Part shown: positions 5,484-6,132 of the stretch, piece after piece
How the letters are laid out: each line of letters starts with the position of its first letter
Position numbering within the stretch: position 1 is the stretch's first letter
Assembly (NCBI GenBank): GCA_030044475.1
Contig: JASHVP010000009.1
Coordinates: forward strand, 1 to 6,132
Length of the DNA: 6,132 nt
From: Thermoplasmata archaeon
Lineage (GTDB): Archaea; Thermoplasmatota; Thermoplasmata; Lutacidiplasmatales; UBA184
Direction: 5' to 3'
Position numbers and translations under genes: made by a program
The notes under the pieces: generated by a model
Seen by the model: the letters and a program-made list of their open reading frames with translations, nothing else
The model's database searches: none
What the model was told of the DNA's origin: nothing

Positions 5484-6132
5484 TCAGGGACCTGAAGCGG
5501 CGGCACCGGGGGGCGCTCCGGGTCCTTGGCCCGTCGCGGCCCCTCGCAGGGCACTGAGCGCCACGGTCTCGACCGGGATCCCGCGGCGTCGGAGCGATTT
5601 CGCGAGCCCGGGGACGTGGGCGTCGCCTACCACCACCGCGAGCCGCCCGTACCCCCGGGCCCGGAGCTCCTTCAGCCGGTTCGCCATGTGGTCGTTCCGC
5701 TCGTCGAGGAGGACCCGGGCCACTCCGGGATAGACGCGTCGAAGCTCGTCGACGTACTGCGAGGGGTCCTCAGAGTAGGCGTCGATCTGGCGCTCGACCA
5801 CGCGGGTCGGGATGATCAACCCCAGGAAGCCGCCGAGGAGGAGCAGGATCCGCTCCTTCCCGCTCATCGACCGGAGCAGGCGCTGGAGGGTGTCCCGGAT
5901 CGGATCGTCGATGAGGAACAGCGGGAGCGAGCGCTCCTGGGAGATCGCGGCGGCGGTACGCATCTCCGCCCCGGCGATCCCGCCGCCCATCTCCTGCCCG
6001 AGCCGGCGCTGCAGGAGGCTCCAGAGGCGGACGAACAGTGGGACCCCGGCCCCCGGACGGCCCCCCACGGGGTGGTCGGAGAGGAGGGTCCTCGCCCGCT
6101 CGGCGTCGAGCTCGACCGCGATCCCGTCGAGC
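5484..6132 (-). CDS. TraB-family protein (partial, N-terminus off window)
   Basis: 215 residues are visible, numbered here from the codon at 6131; the frame runs off the right edge, so the true start is outside. The opening LDGIAVELDAERARTLL matches the 'PD-VELD-xR' segment that follows the N-terminal GTxH motif in TraB (pheromone-shutdown) proteins, so roughly 25-30 residues are probably missing. Further matches: GAEMRTAA at 54-61, LIDDPIRDTLQRLLR at 73-87 (family I-DRxIxxTL), ERNDHMANRL at 144-153, and VVVGDAHVPGL at 166-176 with the late conserved histidine H172. A hydrophobic stretch at about 95-107 (ILLLLGGFLGLII) might contact or cross the membrane. The protein ends in a Gly/Ala/Pro-rich tail, without the multi-helix membrane domain found in longer relatives. 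The TraB/GumN/Tiki group includes metal-dependent proteases; the role in archaea is not established. An internal GTG at 6068 is only an in-frame valine codon, not the start. Confidence 0.82.
   Translation of the reverse strand, partial: LDGIAVELDAERARTLLSDHPVGGRPGAGVPLFVRLWSLLQRRLGQEMGGGIAGAEMRTAAAISQERSLPLFLIDDPIRDTLQRLLRSMSGKERILLLLGGFLGLIIPTRVVERQIDAYSEDPSQYVDELRRVYPGVARVLLDERNDHMANRLKELRARGYGRLAVVVGDAHVPGLAKSLRRRGIPVETVALSALRGAATGQGPGAPPGAAASGP

Noticed and set aside
5472..5489. Possible hairpin between the convergent mrp-like and TraB-family genes: seven pairs including one G-U, loop CCGC.
   Set aside because: No T-run follows on either strand, and archaeal termination relies on T-rich tracts. 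Short GC stems arise easily by chance at this base composition, and this one covers the TraB stop codon.
2611..5733. A 1040-codon open frame on the plus strand.
   Set aside because: It runs antisense through the synthetase gene and out of frame through the Fe-S carrier gene and the TraB gene. Its translation is Arg/Asp/Pro-rich with no recognisable motif, as expected where high GC removes stop codons.
4495..6116. The 12-bp palindrome GTCGAGCTCGAC occurs at 4495-4506 and again at 6105-6116.
   Set aside because: Both copies encode Val-Glu-Leu-Asp within genes using the genome's preferred GC-ending codons, so codon usage explains the match without a protein-binding site.
1..6132. tRNA or rRNA genes, CRISPR repeats, insertion sequences, attachment sites.
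   Set aside because: Scanning both strands by eye showed no cloverleaf with CCA-proximal features, no spaced direct repeats, no transposase-like translation and no paired terminal repeats.

Overview
The window is very GC-rich and almost entirely coding. It looks like a chromosomal piece of a high-GC archaeon. The evidence is gene content (a fused gamma-alpha 2-oxoacid:ferredoxin oxidoreductase subunit, a fused ADP-forming acyl-CoA synthetase and a TraB-family protein) plus short AT-rich TATA-like boxes about 25 bp upstream of start codons with little or no leader. A high-GC member of Thermoplasmatota would fit, but that is a guess: there is no rRNA or other phylogenetic marker here.

Layout. 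Bases 1-1687 (-): KorA-type alpha subunit, with its C-terminus off the left edge. Bases 1772-2471 (+): a two-gene unit, moaD then moaE, encoding both subunits of molybdopterin synthase. Bases 2374-4524 (-): a 716-residue acyl-CoA synthetase (ADP-forming), whose 3' end overlaps the 3' end of moaE by 98 bp. Bases 4583-5455 (+): an Mrp/ApbC/Nbp35-type iron-sulfur cluster carrier ATPase. Bases 5484-6132 (-): a TraB-family protein, with its N-terminus off the right edge. The genes thus form two divergent pairs (korA/moaD and acyl-CoA synthetase/mrp) and two convergent pairs. Each divergent gap has one short AT-rich element placed so that it could serve both directions. No gene-free stretch exceeds 100 bases.

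How the genes could work together (inference). The 2-oxoacid oxidoreductase makes an acyl-CoA and reduced ferredoxin, and the ADP-forming synthetase can turn the acyl-CoA into a free acid plus ATP. This is the classic archaeal route for amino-acid or peptide fermentation. MoaD/MoaE make the dithiolene of molybdopterin, needed by Mo/W enzymes such as aldehyde:ferredoxin oxidoreductases, and Mrp delivers Fe-S clusters. This is a plausible metabolic neighbourhood, but the divergent and convergent orientations mean it is not one operon.

I found no mobile element, CRISPR array, RNA gene or clearly new system. The items worth a second look are the shared promoters, the moaD tail codons that double as a ribosome-binding site, the antisense moaE/synthetase overlap, and the start of the Mrp protein.
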